Of a stretch of DNA of 32,957 nucleotides, positions 1 through 9,640 are shown in pieces. A model generated the notes under the pieces. It was not told where the DNA came from. It ran no database searches and was given only the letters and a program-made list of their open reading frames with translations. The DNA comes from Pseudomonadota bacterium (GTDB lineage Bacteria; Pseudomonadota; Gammaproteobacteria; Steroidobacterales; Woeseiaceae). The stretch is from positions 1 to 32,957 of the forward strand of contig JADFNV010000030.1 in assembly GCA_022563195.1 (NCBI GenBank), given 5' to 3'. Numbering within the stretch: the stretch's first letter is position 1; each line of letters begins with the position of its first letter. The position numbers and the translations under genes are program-made.

Positions 1-1
1 T

Positions 2-1030
2 ATGAATGCCGCAATCCGGATAGCAGAAGGATATTTCTCGCAAATGAAGGCTGTCGAGTCGGAAACATTTGAGATTTCGCAACAAGGTGGAGGGACACAA
101 GGGAGCGTCGGCGAAATCATAAACCTGATGAGCGTGGGTGGCGTGCACCAGGTGATGCTCGAAGTCAAAGTCGCTGAAATCTCGCGTACGGAGCTCAAAC
201 GACTGGATGTCAGGTTCAACGCCTTGCTGACGGGAAGCAGCAATTGGACCTGGGGTGGCGTCAATGGTGGCACTTTTCATCCAGATACAAGGCTCAACGT
301 CATTGGCGAAACTAATCTCGGGGATTTATTCATAAACGACAAGGGGTTTTTCGCCAGTTACATGTCCGAGAATGCTCTGTTCAACCTGGCGTTCGATGCA
401 GCGAAGGAAAATGGACTGCTCAAGATTCTCGCAGAACCGACGCTCGTAGCTATATCAGGGGAAAAAGCAGAATTCCTTTCTGGCGGCGAAATCGGATTTC
501 TGGTCAGGGGTGGCATTGGTGAGCCTGCCACTACCGAATTCAAGGACTTTGGTATTGCGGTCGCGTTCTTTCCGGTTGTACTCGACTCAAACCGCATCAG
601 CCTCGAGCTCGACATCGAAGTCAGTGAACTGGCGCCAGCCCTTGTCGGCAATATACCTGCGTTTGTCACGCGTAGGGCCAGGACAACCGTGGAGCTCGCC
701 GACGGTCAGACCCTGGGGATCGCTGGCCTGATCAGCGAACAATTCGAGGAAACTGTGATTAAGTTTCCCGGCCTCGGCAGTATCCCTGTCCTCGGCGCAC
801 TGTTTCGCAGCCAGTCCTTCAGCAAAAAGGAAACAGAACTTCTCATTATGGTCACACCGCATTTAGTGAAGCCGACCCTTCCCGCTGATTTTAAATTACC
901 GACAGACAACATCGCGGAGTCGGGTGATTTTGGGTGGTTTCTGCAGGGAAAACTCCAGGGCGGCCGAAAGGGTGCGGGTGGCAACAAAATCGGGTCTGCA
1001 AACCGTGGCCGGCCCATTGAACAGGATTAA
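2..1030 (+). CDS. rcpA: Flp/Tad pilus outer-membrane secretin, C-terminal part (RcpA/CpaC family)
   Basis: This is the C-terminal half of the ring-forming secretin through which the Flp pilus crosses the outer membrane. What is seen: the end of a secretin N-domain (about residues 40-60), then the conserved secretin core with the ILAEPTLVAISGEKAEF block, a TRRARTTVELADGQ strand, and the family-typical ending PGLGSIPVLGALF followed by ELLIMVTPHLVKP. The frame is open to the left edge, so the ATG at base 2 is probably an internal Met and the gene is cut by the window; full-length relatives are usually 450-550 residues with a signal peptide and BON/N domains. It heads the visible part of the Tad operon, with a lipoprotein gene starting 4 bases after its stop. 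Family assignment is secure; the symbol rests on operon context. Confidence 0.9.
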   Translation: MNAAIRIAEGYFSQMKAVESETFEISQQGGGTQGSVGEIINLMSVGGVHQVMLEVKVAEISRTELKRLDVRFNALLTGSSNWTWGGVNGGTFHPDTRLNVIGETNLGDLFINDKGFFASYMSENALFNLAFDAAKENGLLKILAEPTLVAISGEKAEFLSGGEIGFLVRGGIGEPATTEFKDFGIAVAFFPVVLDSNRISLELDIEVSELAPALVGNIPAFVTRRARTTVELADGQTLGIAGLISEQFEETVIKFPGLGSIPVLGALFRSQSFSKKETELLIMVTPHLVKPTLPADFKLPTDNIAESGDFGWFLQGKLQGGRKGAGGNKIGSANRGRPIEQD

Positions 1031-1034
1031 AACA

Positions 1035-1301
1035 ATGACAACAAAGCTCATTCTGGCCGGCCCGCTGTTCGTCGCTATTGCGATCGCGAGTGGCTGCAGC
1101 CGCCAGCCAACGGTTCCAGCTGCGGAATTCGGCGACGCTGTACGCCATGTCATGGAGCACCAGATTCACGATTATGAAGCCGCGCTGCATCCGCCGCCGG
1201 GTGCCATTGAGGGCTCTGACCCCGACCGGTTGAATGCCGTGATAGAAGCGTATCGTAAGGACGCTGGCGAAGCGGTCAGCATCACTCTCGGCCGCCGTTA
1301 G
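1035..1301 (+). CDS. Small lipoprotein of the Tad operon, unknown function
   Basis: An 88-residue predicted lipoprotein. The start is the ATG 4 bases after the secretin stop; a longer frame exists upstream but would overlap the secretin gene and would bury the signal peptide. Residues 1-20 form a lipoprotein signal peptide ending in the lipobox IASGC, so Cys21 would be lipidated. The mature part is short and mostly helical in character, with no cysteines and no recognised domain. Its place directly after the secretin suggests a pilotin-like or accessory role at the outer membrane, as small lipoproteins often have in secretin systems, but that is inference from position. It is far shorter than the CpaD lipoprotein of alphaproteobacterial Tad loci, so it is not called cpaD. 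Confidence 0.75.
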   Translation: MTTKLILAGPLFVAIAIASGCSRQPTVPAAEFGDAVRHVMEHQIHDYEAALHPPPGAIEGSDPDRLNAVIEAYRKDAGEAVSITLGRR

Positions 1302-1322
1302 CCCTTCAAAGGAAATAGATCA

Positions 1323-2654
1323 ATGATCAAACCCAATCAACCCGGACGAACCGTCATTCGTTACAGCAACCGCACTCGCCAGCGCGGCATTGTCATGCCG
1401 CTCGTGGTCATCGGGCTGATCGCAATCATCGCAATGGCCGGACTTGCCATCGACAGCAGTCATGCCTTCGTGAACAAGACGCGACTGCAGAACATGGTCG
1501 ACGCTGCAGCTCTTGCGGCCGCGAAGAAGTATGACGAAACAGCCGACACGATCCTGTCCACTGTTGCGGCTAACGCCAATTTCGGCCGCAACACCGATGG
1601 CAGCGGAAATTTCGAGATCGATAGCGCATACGACAGCGGCGATATTTCCGTGATCGTACAGTGGTCGGAAACGCTGAATCCCTTCGTGTCGGCCGGTATC
1701 GGTCCCTATGTACGAGTGATTGCCAGCGGATTCAATATGACAACGGGGCTCGTCGCGGTAATCGGAATTAATAGCATCAATATCGGCGCGTCGGCGGTTG
1801 CAGGTCCGAGCCCGACCATCAACTTCGCCTGCAACATTGCCCCTATTGTCGTTTGTGCCGGCGAGCCCCCTTTTGAGGAGGGGGTGGAAACCGATGATTA
1901 CGGATTCGTTAAAAACGCCCTGATGGTTCTGAAGCCAAGTCCTGGCAACCACGAAGATGTAGGACCGGGCAATTACAAGTTGCTGCGCCTTGAATGCCCT
2001 GGCGGCGCCTGCGTTCGCGACGCCATGGCCGGTGGCTACGAGGGCTGCGCGTCAACCGAGGAACCTGTCGATACCGAACCGGGCGTTACGGCCGGCCCGA
2101 CATCGCAGGGTTTCAACACAAGATTCAACATGTACGACGGCCCAATGGCTGGGACACAGGTTGAATACCCGCCCGATGTCATCATTGAAGCATTCGATCC
2201 GCCGCTGGAGACGCAACAAATCGAGGATCCCCCGGGTTCAGGCACTATGGTGGACCAGATTTGCCTGGGTCCTTGCAACGATCCCGTCGCCCCCACCAAT
2301 GAGGTGGAATACGCATGGGAGGCCGGAATCTTCGACTATTGGGGGGAGTATGCCCCACAAACTACCGCGCCTTCTGCGGCGGGGCACCTCCTAGGCGGCG
2401 TGCCGTGGCGCCGCGTCCTGGCACTGCCCGTGGCGAATTGCACGGGCGATCAGACCGGCCAATCCACGCTCGACATTATCGGCTTTGCTTGCTACTTCAT
2501 GTTGCAGCCGATCGCTGGCGGTACGGACAAGAATATCTTTGGCCAGTTCGTCAAAGGCTGCCTGGCCGGCGGCGTCTCGGGCATGGACCCGGGTGACGGA
2601 ACAGGCCCCTATGTTATTCAACTCTACAAGGACCCGGATTCAATTGACTCGTGA
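1323..2654 (+). CDS. tadG: TadG-like pilus assembly protein with N-terminal TadE/G anchor
   Basis: A 443-residue protein with a single N-terminal membrane segment (about residues 23-43) preceded by RQRG and followed by LAIDSSHAFVNKTRLQNMVD, the signature of the TadG-like N-terminal domain that precedes DAAALAAA. The rest is periplasmic, rich in Cys (for example the NFACNIAPIVVC block), Gly and Pro, and lacks an obvious von Willebrand MIDAS motif, so it is a shorter TadG-type protein than those of about 500-600 residues. There is no Glu at +5 after the basic-Gly site, unlike the two following genes, so it may not be processed by the prepilin peptidase. It lies 21 bases after the lipoprotein gene and its stop overlaps the next start (TGATG). 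The role in Flp pilus assembly or anchoring is inferred from family and operon. Confidence 0.8.
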   Translation: MIKPNQPGRTVIRYSNRTRQRGIVMPLVVIGLIAIIAMAGLAIDSSHAFVNKTRLQNMVDAAALAAAKKYDETADTILSTVAANANFGRNTDGSGNFEIDSAYDSGDISVIVQWSETLNPFVSAGIGPYVRVIASGFNMTTGLVAVIGINSINIGASAVAGPSPTINFACNIAPIVVCAGEPPFEEGVETDDYGFVKNALMVLKPSPGNHEDVGPGNYKLLRLECPGGACVRDAMAGGYEGCASTEEPVDTEPGVTAGPTSQGFNTRFNMYDGPMAGTQVEYPPDVIIEAFDPPLETQQIEDPPGSGTMVDQICLGPCNDPVAPTNEVEYAWEAGIFDYWGEYAPQTTAPSAAGHLLGGVPWRRVLALPVANCTGDQTGQSTLDIIGFACYFMLQPIAGGTDKNIFGQFVKGCLAGGVSGMDPGDGTGPYVIQLYKDPDSIDS

Positions 2655-3127
2655 TGATGTGGTTTGCTGAAAAACTCAAGGCCAGGCAACGGGGCGCCGT
2701 CCTGGTGGAAATGGCGCTCGTCACGCCTATCCTGTTGGTTCTCATGCTGGCGACCGCTGACCTGACGCGGGCATTCATCGACCATAATACCGTGACGAAA
2801 GCCGTGCGCAACGGCGCCCGCTATCTGGCAGCAAACGCCTTCCAGGGCTCGACAGGGGTCGTGAATATCGATGCGACGCTCGCGAATGAAACCAGAAATC
2901 TGGTGGTGTACGGCAGCATAAATGGGGGCGCATCGCCCGTCGTACCCGGCCTCACACTGGCGGATATTACGGTCGTACAGATTGCCGGCACCAACGACAT
3001 CACGGTCAGCGCCGCCTATGCGCTCGGCGGACTATTTGGACCGGTGCTGCCCACAAATTTATACACCGGCAATACCATCAGCGCGGCACGTACTCTCCGC
3101 GCAGCCGTGACGATGAGAGCCTTGTAA
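2654..3127 (+). CDS. tadE: TadE-like pseudopilin
   Basis: A 157-residue TadE-family protein. The start chosen is the ATG overlapping the tadG stop (a GTG 3 bases earlier is also possible). The N-terminus has the prepilin-like site QRG/AVLVEMALVTP with Glu at +5 after the putative cleavage Gly, then one hydrophobic helix (about residues 18-38) and a periplasmic beta-rich domain. TadE and TadF proteins are minor pseudopilins matured by the TadV/CpaA prepilin peptidase, which is not in this window. The one-base overlap with tadG implies translational coupling, and the next pseudopilin gene starts one base after its stop. Confidence 0.85.
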   Translation: MMWFAEKLKARQRGAVLVEMALVTPILLVLMLATADLTRAFIDHNTVTKAVRNGARYLAANAFQGSTGVVNIDATLANETRNLVVYGSINGGASPVVPGLTLADITVVQIAGTNDITVSAAYALGGLFGPVLPTNLYTGNTISAARTLRAAVTMRAL

Positions 3128-3128
3128 T

Positions 3129-3596
3129 ATGACGCGCTACCGGCAACATGGCTTGTCCACGGTTGAATTTGCGGTTGTCGCGGTCGTGCTGTTCATGATG
3201 ATCTTTGGCGTCATCGAGGTTGGCCGTGCATTCTTCGTCGCGTCGGCGCTCGATGAGGCGACCCGGCGCGGTGCCCGCATGGCAGCCGTCTGTCCCATCA
3301 ATGACCCGGCAATCGCCCAGTCGGCGGCATTCGACAACGCCCTTATTCCCGGTCTGGACGCCGGCGATTTCGTCATCGAATACCTGGACGACAGCGCCAA
3401 TGTCGTTGCCAACCCGACGGACCCTGCAGGGTTCATTACGATTCGTTTTGTGCGCGTAAGAGTTGTCGGCTTTCAGCACCAGATGTTCATCCCGCTCGTC
3501 AGCGCTCTGTCCCAATTCACAATGCCCGAGTACGCAACCATTATTCCGCGCGAAAGCTTAGGCATACCCCGTACCGGCGTTGTAACACCGTGTTGA
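3129..3596 (+). CDS. tadF: Second TadE/TadF-like pseudopilin
   Basis: A 155-residue protein with the same layout as its upstream neighbour: a short basic leader ending QHG, then LSTVEF (Glu at +5 after the Gly), a hydrophobic helix through about residue 30 and a GVIEVGRAFF motif typical of TadE/F proteins, followed by a small periplasmic domain. One Cys lies mid-protein and one is the last residue. It starts one base after the tadE stop, so the pair is almost certainly co-translated and probably forms a heteromeric minor pilin complex. The tadF name is from order; sequence alone does not separate tadE from tadF. Confidence 0.8.
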   Translation: MTRYRQHGLSTVEFAVVAVVLFMMIFGVIEVGRAFFVASALDEATRRGARMAAVCPINDPAIAQSAAFDNALIPGLDAGDFVIEYLDDSANVVANPTDPAGFITIRFVRVRVVGFQHQMFIPLVSALSQFTMPEYATIIPRESLGIPRTGVVTPC

Positions 3597-3618
3597 TGAA
3601 TTACAGGAATATCTAGCT

Positions 3619-4800
3619 GTGCGAAAATTTAACATCATTGTTGCAAGCCGCTCGGAACACACCGCGGATAGACTGGCGGCCCCGCTGGCCAGGCAAGCCG
3701 GGTACGACGTCAGAGTTCGCGTAATAGCCAATGGTCACGAAGATCCCCTGCACGGCGTCAGGGAACTGCCTGACCTGCTGTTACTGCACTACAGTCCCGG
3801 CGAAGGTGAACTGGCCTATCTCGCGAAAAATAGTTTACGCGAACAACTGCCACTGATCGCCTGTGGGCCCGTGGGCAACCCAGAGGCCATGCGCCTGGCC
3901 ATGCGGGCCGGTGCGCGTGATTACTTGCCCGATAACACCTCTGAATCGGACCTGATCGCGAGCGTCGCACGAGTCCACGAGGAATTGCAGCGGACCCAAA
4001 CGGCCCTTACTGCGAAGCTCGTCGTCGTGGTCAATGGCAAAGGTGGCTCGGGTGCCAGTTTTCTCGCCACCAATCTTGCGCATAGCCTGGTTGTCGACCG
4101 CGGCTCACGTGTGACGCTGATCGATTTCGACCTGCAGTTCGGCGGGCTTTACCGCTATCTGGATATCCAGCCCAAGGTAGGCCTCCTGGAGGCCATGGAG
4201 GTCGCTGACGAATTGGACGAGGTATCCACCCAGGCATTTACTTGTGAACATGCCAGCGGATTGCGATTGCTCGCAGCGCCGTCGAAACTCCTGACCATCG
4301 CCAGCAGCTTGTCGGTCGATCAGCTTGATGCCGTCATCGATGCATACCTGTCAATCAATGACTTTATCGTGGCCGACTTGCCTGCGCGGCTGGATTTGGT
4401 AACGGAGCTTATCTTCGCGCGTGCAGACAACATCCTGCTGGTCACCCAGCAGTCACTGCCTCACATCCAGGACAGTGCACGACAAATACAATTGCTGACC
4501 GGCGAAATCGGCATTTCGAGGAAGCGAATCAGTGTCGTCGTCAACCGCTGGTCAAAGAATGCGGAGATCCAGGCGGACGATATCAAGAAAGCTCTGCACG
4601 TAAAAGAACTGTTTACCGTGCCGAATGATTACAAGATCGCAAACGAAAGTATCAATGCAGGCATTCCGGTTGCTGAGATTTCAAAAAATTCTGCGTTAAC
4701 AAAAGGCATCCGCAAGCTACAAACAATAGTCGTTGACCCGGTAGACACGCCCAAGCCAGGTTTTCTGAAACGTGTCATGCCAAACTTCCTGGGAGGATGA
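3619..4800 (+). CDS. tadZ: TadZ/CpaE-type pilus localisation ATPase with pseudo-receiver domain
   Basis: A 393-residue MinD/ParA-class ATPase that places the Tad machine in the cell. The GTG start is preceded by AGGAAT 13 bases upstream. Residues 1-120 form a receiver-like domain; where a response regulator has its phospho-acceptor Asp, this protein has His (DLLLLHYSP, about residue 57), so it is a non-phosphorylatable pseudo-receiver, as known for TadZ/CpaE. Residues about 133-370 are the ATPase domain with the deviant Walker A motif NGKGGSGAS (139-147) and the [10 protein letters not shown] switch region. It sits 22 bases after the pseudopilins, and its last codons overlap the frame of the motor ATPase gene. 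Confidence 0.9.
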   Translation: MRKFNIIVASRSEHTADRLAAPLARQAGYDVRVRVIANGHEDPLHGVRELPDLLLLHYSPGEGELAYLAKNSLREQLPLIACGPVGNPEAMRLAMRAGARDYLPDNTSESDLIASVARVHEELQRTQTALTAKLVVVVNGKGGSGASFLATNLAHSLVVDRGSRVTLIDFDLQFGGLYRYLDIQPKVGLLEAMEVADELDEVSTQAFTCEHASGLRLLAAPSKLLTIASSLSVDQLDAVIDAYLSINDFIVADLPARLDLVTELIFARADNILLVTQQSLPHIQDSARQIQLLTGEIGISRKRISVVVNRWSKNAEIQADDIKKALHVKELFTVPNDYKIANESINAGIPVAEISKNSALTKGIRKLQTIVVDPVDTPKPGFLKRVMPNFLGG

Positions 4801-6187
4801 GCGAATCGCCACCGTAATTCAAAACCGGATAAGTCGTATCGGCAAGGACCTCGCAACCGCAGCCAGTAAGGAATCGGACCGAACTCGCGCGTTGACGGCT
4901 CAGGAAACGGAATGGAAGCAACGCATTAATGAGCGGCTGTTGTCCGTGCTCGATTTATCACTCATCGACAGCGTCGATAGTGATACCGCGCGCGAGGAAA
5001 TTCGCAGTATTGTCGACCGGTTGTTGACTGAGGAGTCCGCGCCGCTCAGCGGAAGACAGCGACAGCTTATCATCGAGCGCATTGAAGATGAGGTCATGGG
5101 ACTCGGTCCTCTGGAACCGCTGCTCGCCGATCCCACGATTTCAGACATCCTGGTTAACGGCTACGACACGGTTTATATCGAGCGCCACGGCAAACTGGAA
5201 CTCACCAATACTCGATTCACAGACCCTGCGCATTTGCTCAATACGATTGACCGTATCGTTTCGGCGGTAGGCCGGCGTATCGATGAGTCGTCGCCGATGG
5301 TCGATGCAAGATTGGCCGACGGCTCGCGGGTCAACGTCATTATTCCACCGCTGGCGCTCGACGGCGCGATCTTGTCGATCCGGCGATTCGGTGTCGAGTT
5401 GTTGACGATGGACAAATTGATCGAATTGGGCACCTTGACGACCGAAGTTGCCGAAGTTCTCTCGGCCATCGTCAAGGCGCGTCTGAACGTCGTTATTTCC
5501 GGCGGCACCGGCTCCGGCAAGACAACCTTTCTGAATATACTCTCGGGGTATATACCTGAGGACGAGCGCATCGTCACAATCGAGGACTCGGCCGAATTGC
5601 AATTACAGCAGCCGCACGTTGTTCGACTGGAGACCCGACCACCGAACATCGAAGGGAAAGGCGAAGTAGCGGCCAGGGACCTGGTTAGAAACAGCCTCCG
5701 CATGCGACCCGAGCGCATCATAGTCGGCGAGGTGCGTGGGGGTGAAGCGTTCGACATGCTGCAAGCGATGAACACCGGGCATGATGGTTCGCTGACTACT
5801 GTCCATGCCAACTCTCCAAGAGACGCCCTGGGACGTATCGAAAACATGGTGTCAATGACGGGCATCAATTTCCCCATCACCGCGTTACGCTCGCAGATCG
5901 CTTCTGCCATTGACATCGTGCTGCAGATCGGACGACTCGAAGATGGCAAACGCAAGCTCGTAAGCTTGCAGGAAATCAGCGGCATGGAAGGCGATATCAT
6001 CACGATGTCGGAGTTGTTCAAGTTTCATCGCGAAGGCATGGATGACGACAATAATGTTATTGGCAAATTGCAGGCCACTGGGATCGTCCCCGCATTTCAT
6101 CGCAATCTCGCGTCCCGCGGTATTGACCTGCCAATAGAAGTGTTTGAACCAGACTGGTCCCCATCGGCAGGTAAAGCCAATGACTAG
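4772..6187 (+). CDS. tadA: Tad secretion motor ATPase (TadA/CpaF, GspE superfamily)
   Basis: A 471-residue hexameric ATPase that powers Flp pilus extension. Seen in order: a helical N-terminal region, the CpaF N-domain ending in [21 protein letters not shown] (shown in part by residues 110-130), Walker A GGTGSGKT (244-251), Asp box/Walker [13 protein letters not shown] (315-325) and the His box GSLTTVHAN (339-347). The start is uncertain. The GTG at 4772 lies inside tadZ and has no clear Shine-Dalgarno; a strong GGGAGG sits at 4791-4796, but the ATG right after it is out of frame and stops after 6 codons. The first in-frame codons at a good distance from it are non-standard (ATC at 4805), or a TTG further in. 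The stop overlaps tadB by 8 bases. Confidence 0.92.
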   Translation: MSCQTSWEDERIATVIQNRISRIGKDLATAASKESDRTRALTAQETEWKQRINERLLSVLDLSLIDSVDSDTAREEIRSIVDRLLTEESAPLSGRQRQLIIERIEDEVMGLGPLEPLLADPTISDILVNGYDTVYIERHGKLELTNTRFTDPAHLLNTIDRIVSAVGRRIDESSPMVDARLADGSRVNVIIPPLALDGAILSIRRFGVELLTMDKLIELGTLTTEVAEVLSAIVKARLNVVISGGTGSGKTTFLNILSGYIPEDERIVTIEDSAELQLQQPHVVRLETRPPNIEGKGEVAARDLVRNSLRMRPERIIVGEVRGGEAFDMLQAMNTGHDGSLTTVHANSPRDALGRIENMVSMTGINFPITALRSQIASAIDIVLQIGRLEDGKRKLVSLQEISGMEGDIITMSELFKFHREGMDDDNNVIGKLQATGIVPAFHRNLASRGIDLPIEVFEPDWSPSAGKAND

Positions 6188-7154
6188 TGGAGCATCGCTT
6201 TTCATTGTGATGGTCTTTGTGACCGTCATCTTGCTGATGCAGGGGCTGGTCGTGCCGGCCTTTGGCGAAAGCGCCAAGGCTCGAAAAAGACTTCGGAAAC
6301 GCATATCAGACATAGAGGCCGCTAACGAAGACGAGGCATTATCGTCGCTGCTGCGTGCGAAATACCTGCGGACCTTGTCGCCGCTCGAACGCCGGCTGGA
6401 ATCGCTGCCGATAATGGAGACTCTCGCGGGCAAGATCGAACAGGCAGGACACAAGATTCTCGCCTATCGGCTGGTCGCCCTTTCCCTGGCTTTGGGAATC
6501 GCCGCCACGTTACTCAGCTGGTTCTATTTTCGCGCGCCTATGACAGCCGCCATATTCGGTTTGGTGGGCGTATACCTGCCCTACATGAAAATCAACATGG
6601 ACCGCACTAGTCGTATGGAGAAGTTTGAAGAACAATTGCCGGACGCAATCGATACGATGAAACGCGCCCTTCGAGCAGGACATCCACTGGGAGCCTCGAT
6701 AAAACTGGTGGCGGAAGAACTGGATAACCCGGTAGCCGAAGAATTCGAGATGACATTCAACGACATCAATTACGGCAACGATGTTCGCAGGGCAATGTTG
6801 GGCCTGTTGTCACGCATCCCGAGTGTCACCGTAATGGCGTTGGTGACCTCAATTCTCGTGCAAAAGGAAACCGGGGGCAATCTCGCCGAAATCCTCGAGA
6901 AAATTTCAGTCGTTATTCGTGGCCGATTCAAGCTGCAACGAAAAATCAAAACCTATTCTGCGGAAGGGCGAATGTCGGCCTGGGTTCTGGCCTTGGTGCC
7001 ATTAGTGTTGTTTGTAACATTGTGGTTTGCAACACCCGGCTACCTTCCTGTATTGCTCGAAGATGAGGGTGGCCAAAAAATGATTATGTATGGTTGCTTT
7101 TCCGGAGTAGTGGGAATTCTCTGGATACGCAGAATCCTGCGGATCGACGTGTAG
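6180..7154 (+). CDS. tadB: Tad inner-membrane platform protein TadB
   Basis: A 324-residue GspF-superfamily membrane protein that forms the pilus assembly platform with TadC. The start chosen is the ATG at 6180, overlapping the tadA stop by 8 bases; an upstream ATG at 6144 lies deep in tadA and adds a hydrophilic leader before the first membrane helix. Membrane helices are visible near residues 8-27, about 105-140 and in the last 60 residues, with a cytoplasmic T2SF domain between them ([16 protein letters not shown] and [12 protein letters not shown] are family hallmarks). It is followed 4 bases later by tadC. Confidence 0.9.
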   Translation: MTSGASLFIVMVFVTVILLMQGLVVPAFGESAKARKRLRKRISDIEAANEDEALSSLLRAKYLRTLSPLERRLESLPIMETLAGKIEQAGHKILAYRLVALSLALGIAATLLSWFYFRAPMTAAIFGLVGVYLPYMKINMDRTSRMEKFEEQLPDAIDTMKRALRAGHPLGASIKLVAEELDNPVAEEFEMTFNDINYGNDVRRAMLGLLSRIPSVTVMALVTSILVQKETGGNLAEILEKISVVIRGRFKLQRKIKTYSAEGRMSAWVLALVPLVLFVTLWFATPGYLPVLLEDEGGQKMIMYGCFSGVVGILWIRRILRIDV

Positions 7155-7158
7155 CGCT

Positions 7159-8118
7159 ATGGAAAGTTTTTTCGATCTTCTGAACAGTTACCTGGCCAAC
7201 GAAGTCATTCTTCGTCGAATCCTGATTAGCCTCACCGCAATAACAATATTCATATTGGGTATCGGGCTAAGCGTAGTGATAATGAACCTGACGAGCCCGC
7301 TTCGACGCAGGTTGGGGTCCACTGCAGAGGCATCGCCCAGCAAGGATCGGTTCATGGTTCGTGTCAGTACCGCGATGGGCCCGATCGCCAGCTATGTATT
7401 GCCGCAGAAAGAATCAGAACGGGACAATATGACAGACAAACTGATTCGTGCTGGATTTCGTTCGCCACAGGCATTACCGGTGTTCTACGCGTCTAAAATC
7501 CTATTGCTCGTTGCATTGCCAATGACGGTCCTGATCGGCTCGCGGTGGTTTCCAGAATTGGAGACTCGGTTCGCACTAACCTACGCCATGATGGCCGCTG
7601 GCGTTGGCATATTGGCGCCAAATTACGTGCTAAGCAAGCTACTCGCAAGACGAGCAAAGGCCCTGAGAAATGGCTTCCCCGATGCCCTCGATCTGCTGGT
7701 TGTTTGTGTCGAGGCCGGCCTCGGGCTGGCCGCTGCCATCCAGCGAGTGGCCGATGAACTCTGTTACAGCCATCCCGAACTGGCGTTTGAGTTGGCGATC
7801 GTAAATGCAGAAATTCGCGCCGGCAGGTCTCGTGAACAGGCGTTGCGAAACCTCGCGGCCAGAACCGGTCTTCGAGATATCAAGGGTCTTGTTGGCCTGC
7901 TCGTGCAGACAATGCGATTCGGCACCGGAGTCAGCGATGCCTTACGTGTCTACTCGGAAGAATTTCGTGACACGCGCATGCAAAGGGCCGAAGAGCAAGC
8001 AGCGAAAATGGGCACAATGCTTATTTTCCCGTTGGTGCTCTGCATGTTTCCCGTGTTTTTTATCGTTGCCATCGGCCCTGCGGTGATAATGATAATGGCC
8101 TGGATGGGTAGTACGTAG
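7159..8118 (+). CDS. tadC: Tad inner-membrane platform protein TadC
   Basis: A 319-residue paralogue of TadB. Membrane helices are visible near residues 20-42, about 110-150 and 290-315; the T2SF domain between them carries FPDALDLLVVCVEAGLGL and LVQTMRFGTGVSDALRVY, typical of the family, and EEQAAKMGTMLIFPLVLCMFP before the last helix. It acts with TadB as the membrane scaffold on which TadA works. It starts 4 bases after tadB and is followed 36 bases later by the TPR lipoprotein. Confidence 0.9.
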   Translation: MESFFDLLNSYLANEVILRRILISLTAITIFILGIGLSVVIMNLTSPLRRRLGSTAEASPSKDRFMVRVSTAMGPIASYVLPQKESERDNMTDKLIRAGFRSPQALPVFYASKILLLVALPMTVLIGSRWFPELETRFALTYAMMAAGVGILAPNYVLSKLLARRAKALRNGFPDALDLLVVCVEAGLGLAAAIQRVADELCYSHPELAFELAIVNAEIRAGRSREQALRNLAARTGLRDIKGLVGLLVQTMRFGTGVSDALRVYSEEFRDTRMQRAEEQAAKMGTMLIFPLVLCMFPVFFIVAIGPAVIMIMAWMGST

Positions 8119-8154
8119 CAGAGATTCTGGCCGGTTCTATCGCAGAGGAAAACA

Positions 8155-9066
8155 ATGACCATCCGATTCAAGAAACTGTGGCTTATCGAAATTAGCGTGC
8201 TTGGACTGTTGAGCGGCTGTGCCAGCACGCCCGACACTGGCTTGGACCGGATTGCCCAAACGGAACTTAACGACAAATCCTTAGATGTCCTGTTTGCGAC
8301 GGAGTATCCGGTGGAATCTGAGGAGGATGCGCTCGCGCGGGCAGAACAGGCGTTTGAAGAAGGTCAGGCCGACAAAGCATTGTTTTACTTAGTCCGGGCC
8401 TTGCAGTTTCGCCCGGACAATGTGGAATTGCTCGTGCGAATCGCAGAGATTCAGATGCGACGGCAAGACTTCACTTTAGCAAAGCGCGCTTTTTTGATGG
8501 CGCAACATCACGACCCCAACCACAGCCGTGCCCTTGAAGGCCTCGGTCTGATTTATATGGCTGAAGGTAAGGATGAAATAGCCATCAGTAAATTTACGTC
8601 AGCGGTGGCGAACGATGCACGTCTTTGGCGTGCCCATAATGCGCTCGGCGTGTATGCGGACAAGACGGGGGATTATTCGGCCGCGCTACAACACTATGAC
8701 CTTGCCCTTTCGATCAATCCCAAAGCGGCACAAGTACTCAATAACCGTGGCTACTCGAGATATCTGGCCGGTGATATTGAGGGAGCAACGCTGGATCTCT
8801 ATACAGCCGCCAACGATTGGGGATTTTTACATGCATGGGCAAACCTGGGCAAGATTTACGCCGAAGAAGGCTTGTACAAAGAAGCCATAAGAACCTACAA
8901 GCGCGTTATGACTGCGGCAAACGCATTGAATAACGCTGGGTACGCGGCGATCGAAAATGGCGACCTCATGCAGGCGAAGCGCTACTTGACTGAAGCGATT
9001 CGGTTATCGCCGACCTATTTTCCATCTGCCGAAGACAACCTGTCATTACTGCAGGAACTTCAATGA
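8155..9066 (+). CDS. tadD: TadD-like TPR lipoprotein
   Basis: A 303-residue lipoprotein with lipobox LLSGC (Cys22) and an array of tetratricopeptide repeats from about residue 60 to the end (for example ALFYLVRALQFRPDN, RAFLMAQHHDPNHSRALEGLG and QHYDLALSINPKAAQVLNNRG). In Tad systems TadD is a TPR lipoprotein thought to help secretin assembly or stability; the location after tadC fits. An AGAGGAAAAC Shine-Dalgarno lies just before the ATG. The gene is separated from tadC by 36 bases, the widest gap in the visible operon, but shows no terminator there. The downstream gene begins 2 bases after its stop. Confidence 0.85.
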   Translation: MTIRFKKLWLIEISVLGLLSGCASTPDTGLDRIAQTELNDKSLDVLFATEYPVESEEDALARAEQAFEEGQADKALFYLVRALQFRPDNVELLVRIAEIQMRRQDFTLAKRAFLMAQHHDPNHSRALEGLGLIYMAEGKDEIAISKFTSAVANDARLWRAHNALGVYADKTGDYSAALQHYDLALSINPKAAQVLNNRGYSRYLAGDIEGATLDLYTAANDWGFLHAWANLGKIYAEEGLYKEAIRTYKRVMTAANALNNAGYAAIENGDLMQAKRYLTEAIRLSPTYFPSAEDNLSLLQELQ

Positions 9067-9067
9067 G

Positions 9068-9622
9068 GTGAAGCACGTCATGTTGCACAAGCTGATTCTA
9101 TTTGGCATCTTCTGTATCAACACCGCAGTTCTTGCTGACGCAAACGATGGTGAGTATCTCGGCTTCAAGCTGGGCGAGAAGTTCGCAGTGCCACCAGGGA
9201 CCGTTGGCATGAACCATGTAATGGGTGCAATGATTTATGCTGTAAATCCCGGTCAACACCCTCACCATATCGATTCGATCAGCATCTTCGTATCACCTGA
9301 GAGTTCGATTGTCGGCAGTATATTCGGCGAATGGTATTTTTCGAACCCAAGAGCCGCGAAAGTTTTCGCGAATCGCTATTTATCCAACCTGGAATTGAAA
9401 TACAGTCATTGGGTTCACCGAGATCGTTCGTTGACTTATGGCGATTATCAGTTGTGGGTGGAAATTGAAGAAAAGCCGCGAATAGTTGATGACTGGCCTT
9501 CGGACAAAAATTCCCGTGTGGCTGTCGGGCTTATCTATGCACGCGACTCCCTGGGTCGAAACGAATGGATGGCCTTGATCAATAGCGAAATTGGCAAAAT
9601 TGAGTTTGCGGCAAGCGATTAA
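9068..9622 (+). CDS. Exported protein of unknown function, last gene of the Tad operon
   Basis: I do not recognise this 184-residue protein. A GTG at 9068 directly follows the tadD stop; the ATG at 9080 gives a cleaner signal peptide (LHKLILFGIFCINTAVLA, cleavage before DANDG), and either may be used. The mature protein is about 160 residues, mostly beta-strand in character, with no Cys after the signal, several aromatic motifs (GEWYFSNPRAAKVFANRYL, HRDRSLTYGDYQLWVEIEE) and no recognised catalytic pattern. The tight spacing indicates that it belongs to the pilus operon, so a periplasmic accessory role is possible, but that is inference. It ends 18 bases from the convergent TolB-like gene. Confidence 0.7.
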   Translation: MKHVMLHKLILFGIFCINTAVLADANDGEYLGFKLGEKFAVPPGTVGMNHVMGAMIYAVNPGQHPHHIDSISIFVSPESSIVGSIFGEWYFSNPRAAKVFANRYLSNLELKYSHWVHRDRSLTYGDYQLWVEIEEKPRIVDDWPSDKNSRVAVGLIYARDSLGRNEWMALINSEIGKIEFAASD

Positions 9623-9640
9623 GATCAGGACCTGCCAAGA

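Noticed and set aside
4797..4817. ATG directly after GGGAGG at the tadZ/tadA junction as the start of tadA
   Set aside because: It is out of frame with tadA and meets a stop after 6 codons.
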